A DNA stretch of 16,308 nucleotides from an uncultured Succinivibrio sp. (lineage in GTDB: Bacteria; Pseudomonadota; Gammaproteobacteria; Enterobacterales; Succinivibrionaceae). Below the pieces are notes generated by a model. It was not told the origin of the DNA, ran no database searches, and saw only the letters and a program-made list of their open reading frames with translations. Made by a program: the position numbers and the translations under genes. Shown here piece by piece: positions 13,799 to 16,308 of this stretch (its first letter is position 1; each line of letters begins with the position of its first letter). The stretch lies in NCBI GenBank assembly GCA_902772715.1, contig CACYBT010000016.1, forward strand, positions 1-16,308. Reading direction: 5' to 3'.

Positions 13799-15565
13799 TT
13801 ATTTTTCAATATCGGTAACAGCAATTGCCAGCTCATTTAAAGCCTCAGCACTTGCAAAATTTGGAGCATCTGTCATAAGACAGGCTGCTGCGGTTGTCTT
13901 AGGGAATGCGATCACATCACGGATATTATCAGTACCAGTCAATAACATTGTGACACGATCGAGGCCAAAAGCAATTCCGGCATGTGGAGGGGCGCCAAAA
14001 GATAGCGCATCAAGCAGGAAGCCGAATTTCTGGCGACGTTCCTCTTCTCCAATACCCAAAACCTTAAATACAGCATTCTGCATCTGTTCATCATGAATAC
14101 GAACGGAGCCTCCACCCGACTCATAACCATTGATGACAATATCGTAAGCATCGGCATAAACATTCATAGGGTCTGCAACCAACTGCTCAGGAGTAACATT
14201 CTTAGGAGCAGTAAAAGGATGGTGCATAGCAGTAAGTCCTGCTTCCTCGGTAATCTCGAACATTGGAAAATCCACAACCCACAAAGCCTTATAGCCATCA
14301 TGAACCAGTCCGAGATCACGGGCGGTTTTAATCCGAAGAGCTCCCATGGCTGTTGCTGTTGGCACACGTGGACCACAGCCAATAAAGACCAAATCTCCAT
14401 CCTTGGCATCAACAGCATTTAAAATATCAATGATTTCATCAGCGCTTACATGCTTGCCAAAAGAGGCCTTAACCCCATCCTCAGCACTACGTGATGTCAC
14501 TTTGATATAAAGCAGGCCTGACCCCCCCATCTTCTTGACATATTCCGTATACTCATCAATCTTTTTACGACTTAAAGCTGCTCCGCCAGGCAAAGCAAAT
14601 GCAATAACACGATTCTTGGCATTGTTAGCACTGTCACTTAAAACCGAGAATGCAGATCTGGCAACAGTGTCATCAATTACCTTAAGCTCAAAGTCAATAC
14701 GTAAATCTGGCTTATCAGAACCAAAACGGTCCATAGCCTCCTCCCAAGTTAAAACAGGAAGCGTACCAAGATCATAGCCTCTTATTTCCATAAACAGGGA
14801 CTTAATCATTTCTTCCATTATGGCTCTGACATCATCAGATGTCATAAAGGAAGTTTCAACATCTATCTGGGTAAACTCAGGCTGTCTATCCGCACGCAGA
14901 TCCTCATCACGAAAGCATTTTACAATCTGATAGTACCTGTCATAGCCGGCTATCATCAGTAACTGTTTGAATAGCTGTGGTGACTGCGGTAAAGCATAAA
15001 ATTTGCCGTGATGAACACGTGATGGTACGAGATAATCACGAGCACCTTCAGGAGTAGCCTTAGTCAGCATAGGGGTTTCAATATCCAAAAAACCATGGCT
15101 ATCCATAAACTGCCGAACGAAATGTGTAATCGTAGCACGGGTAGAGAGAATGGAAACCATCTGAGGACGACGTAAATCAAGATAACGGTACCTAAGACGC
15201 TGCTCTTCGGTATTATCCTGATTAAAATCTAGAGGTAAAACCCCGGCTTTATTGAAAATCTCAAGAGATTTGGCGTAAACTTCAATCTGACCTGTGGACA
15301 TCTTAGAATTAACCTGATCCTGAGGGCGGGCCTTAACAATACCACAAACCTTAATGCAGAACTCGTTACGCAAAGTACTAGCAAGAGAGTGAGTAGCATC
15401 ATCATCAGGTTCAAAAACCACCTGCACAATTCCGCTTCTGTCACGCAAATCAATAAAAATAAGACTACCTAGATCACGTCTCTTATTAACCCAGCCACAT
15501 AAGGTTACTTCCTTATCACACGAAGAAAGGTTAACCTCGCCGCAATAACATGAACGCATTGTCAT
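13799..15565 (-). CDS. aspS: Aspartyl-tRNA synthetase (bacterial type)
   Basis: A 588-residue class II synthetase that charges tRNA-Asp. The N-terminal OB-fold anticodon-binding domain spans about 18-110 (VTLCGWVNKRRDLGSLIFIDLRD region). Class II motif 1 is around 158-183 (GFLDIETPMLTKATPEGARDY), motif 2 at 218-235 (FRDEDLRADRQPEFTQID) and motif 3 at 530-544 (GIAFGLDRVTMLLTG). The insert at about 290-420 marks the bacterial (GAD domain) type. Two ATGs compete: 15565 (MTMRS) and 15559 (MRS, the E. coli-like N-terminus). The upstream one has ACGAGG at 5 nt spacing, while the second would be 11 nt away, so I prefer 15565. Confidence 0.98.
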   Translation of the reverse strand: MTMRSCYCGEVNLSSCDKEVTLCGWVNKRRDLGSLIFIDLRDRSGIVQVVFEPDDDATHSLASTLRNEFCIKVCGIVKARPQDQVNSKMSTGQIEVYAKSLEIFNKAGVLPLDFNQDNTEEQRLRYRYLDLRRPQMVSILSTRATITHFVRQFMDSHGFLDIETPMLTKATPEGARDYLVPSRVHHGKFYALPQSPQLFKQLLMIAGYDRYYQIVKCFRDEDLRADRQPEFTQIDVETSFMTSDDVRAIMEEMIKSLFMEIRGYDLGTLPVLTWEEAMDRFGSDKPDLRIDFELKVIDDTVARSAFSVLSDSANNAKNRVIAFALPGGAALSRKKIDEYTEYVKKMGGSGLLYIKVTSRSAEDGVKASFGKHVSADEIIDILNAVDAKDGDLVFIGCGPRVPTATAMGALRIKTARDLGLVHDGYKALWVVDFPMFEITEEAGLTAMHHPFTAPKNVTPEQLVADPMNVYADAYDIVINGYESGGGSVRIHDEQMQNAVFKVLGIGEEERRQKFGFLLDALSFGAPPHAGIAFGLDRVTMLLTGTDNIRDVIAFPKTTAAACLMTDAPNFASAEALNELAIAVTDIEK

Positions 15566-15593
15566 AAAAGCCTCGTAAAATCCAAGGATAAGC

Positions 15594-15630
15594 GCAGTAT
15601 CACAGTGTTTGACACATCATTTACACATCA
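15594..15630 (-). promoter_or_regulatory. Candidate aspS promoter with upstream direct repeat
   Basis: On the minus strand TGTGATACT (15604-15596) resembles an extended -10 (TGnTATAAT) and would start transcription about 25 nt before the aspS ATG. The -35 position is poor. Just upstream, the octamer TGATGTGT occurs twice (15630-15623 and 15619-15612), spaced 11 bp apart, one helical turn. Confidence 0.3.
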
Positions 15631-15775
15631 ACAATCATCACTTGCTTCTAATGGAATGTTCTGCCCATCGAGAACAGAAACTCAGAAACAATAATCATAG
15701 ATACTGTTAACCTGTCCGAAACATATATTGTATTGAAGTACAGATCGTAAAATTATACTTTTTTTTATTATCAAT

Positions 15776-15808
15776 GACAATCTTTTACAATTTGTAAAAA
15801 ATGTTGTC
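15776..15808. promoter_or_regulatory. Operator-like nested palindrome
   Basis: TTTTACAA (15783-15790), central T, TTGTAAAA (15792-15799) is a perfect 17-nt palindrome. It is flanked by GACAA (15776-15780) and TTGTC (15804-15808), which are also complementary but slightly off-centre. It resembles a repressor binding site. It lies about 210 bp upstream of aspS and I cannot name a regulator. Confidence 0.45.
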
Positions 15809-16308
15809 TGCCGTTCTGCGTATGTCTTTATGGTTTATCCTCAGCCTACGGGCCGGATCAGCTATGCTTAGGCAAAGCCTGTTTGGAGAAATCATGTACT
15901 TTGTGCTACTGTTCTCGCTGCAGAATTCACTATCAGGATACCAACTCCCCCAATTTTTTTATCTTCTCAGAAAACTAATTTCTCATTTTTTTAAGATGAT
16001 AGTCTGTATCTTCTAATCAAATAAGTTAATAATCATATTAAAACTGCTATTTCATATAATTTAAATCCGCTATCCGCGCTTTTTCCCGTTTTACCAATTT
16101 TTTCATATTGATCTTTTGCCCATATTTAGAGATATATTGCTTAAAATTTTTTTACACAAAGTTTTATGATAGAATTGCATTATCTCTTCGATGTGTTGGA
16201 AATATCTTACTTTTTATTTGTTAATTAAGGTTCAATAAATATTTCTGTGGGATCATCTTCTAGATTCATCCATAATCTTTAGAAATAGGTAATCATCATC
16301 AGGAATAC

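Larger units (their letters stand above)
15566..16308. other. Gap upstream of aspS with no supported gene
   Basis: About 740 bp. The aspS promoter must lie in the first part. A plus-strand frame of 71 codons (15801-16016) and an overlapping minus-strand stretch of about 55 codons (about 15950 down to 15785) are open. Neither has a good ribosome binding site or recognisable product. A strong palindrome lies at 15783-15799. From about 16020 to the end the sequence is AT-rich without clear signals. Confidence 0.5.

Noticed and set aside
15801..16016. A 71-codon plus-strand frame with hydrophobic character upstream of aspS
   Set aside because: The hydrophobicity comes from T-rich DNA, no ribosome binding site precedes the ATG, and the opposite strand is also open.
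1..16308. tRNA, rRNA, CRISPR array, intact insertion sequence or phage attachment site
   Set aside because: I saw no cloverleaf with a TTCRA arm, no regularly spaced repeats, no intact transposase or integrase and no rRNA-like sequence.

Overview
The window is an AT-rich stretch of chromosome from a gammaproteobacterium. Nearly every recognisable protein resembles its Escherichia coli counterpart along its full length: LpxL, GlnE, YgiF, Glk, RpoD, YebC, AspS and a YajO-like reductase. The AT-rich gaps, lipid A synthesis and a DASS-type carboxylate carrier would fit the Succinivibrionaceae/Aeromonadales side of the class. That placement is an inference from general character, not from a marker comparison.

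Layout. Positions 1-514 hold no convincing gene but several inverted repeats. A YajO-like aldo/keto reductase (515-1498, minus) is divergent from lpxL (1694-2734, plus). lpxL is followed 10 nt later by a small lipoprotein gene (2745-3158, plus). These converge, with 11 nt between, on ygiF-glnE (7185 down to 3170, minus), which overlap by one base. A divergent control region (7186-7452) separates ygiF from glk (7453-8430, plus), which ends in a strong terminator. About 600 bp without an intact gene follow. Next on the minus strand are a DASS/SLC13-type transporter (9090-10355), rpoD (10450-12396) with two tandem terminators, another gap, and aspS-yebC (15565 down to 13016) with a terminator after yebC. 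The last 740 bp contain no supported gene.

How the genes work together. This is mostly housekeeping. RpoD is the primary sigma factor, AspS charges tRNA-Asp, and YebC is a translation/regulatory factor. GlnE adjusts glutamine synthetase to nitrogen status and YgiF hydrolyses inorganic triphosphate. Glk starts glycolysis, LpxL finishes a lipid A acylation step, and the transporter probably moves a carboxylate. The pairing ygiF-glnE matches E. coli. aspS-yebC is kept without nudB between them, and ruvCAB does not follow. rpoD is not attached to rpsU-dnaG.

I did not find a convincing new multi-gene system. The points most worth checking are non-coding: a 90-nt interrupted inverted repeat with two possible pairings near 282-372, the symmetric ygiF/glk control region, an operator-like palindrome at 15783-15799, overlapping hairpins after rpoD, a possible decayed gene at 8545-8940, and a shortened CHAD domain in YgiF.
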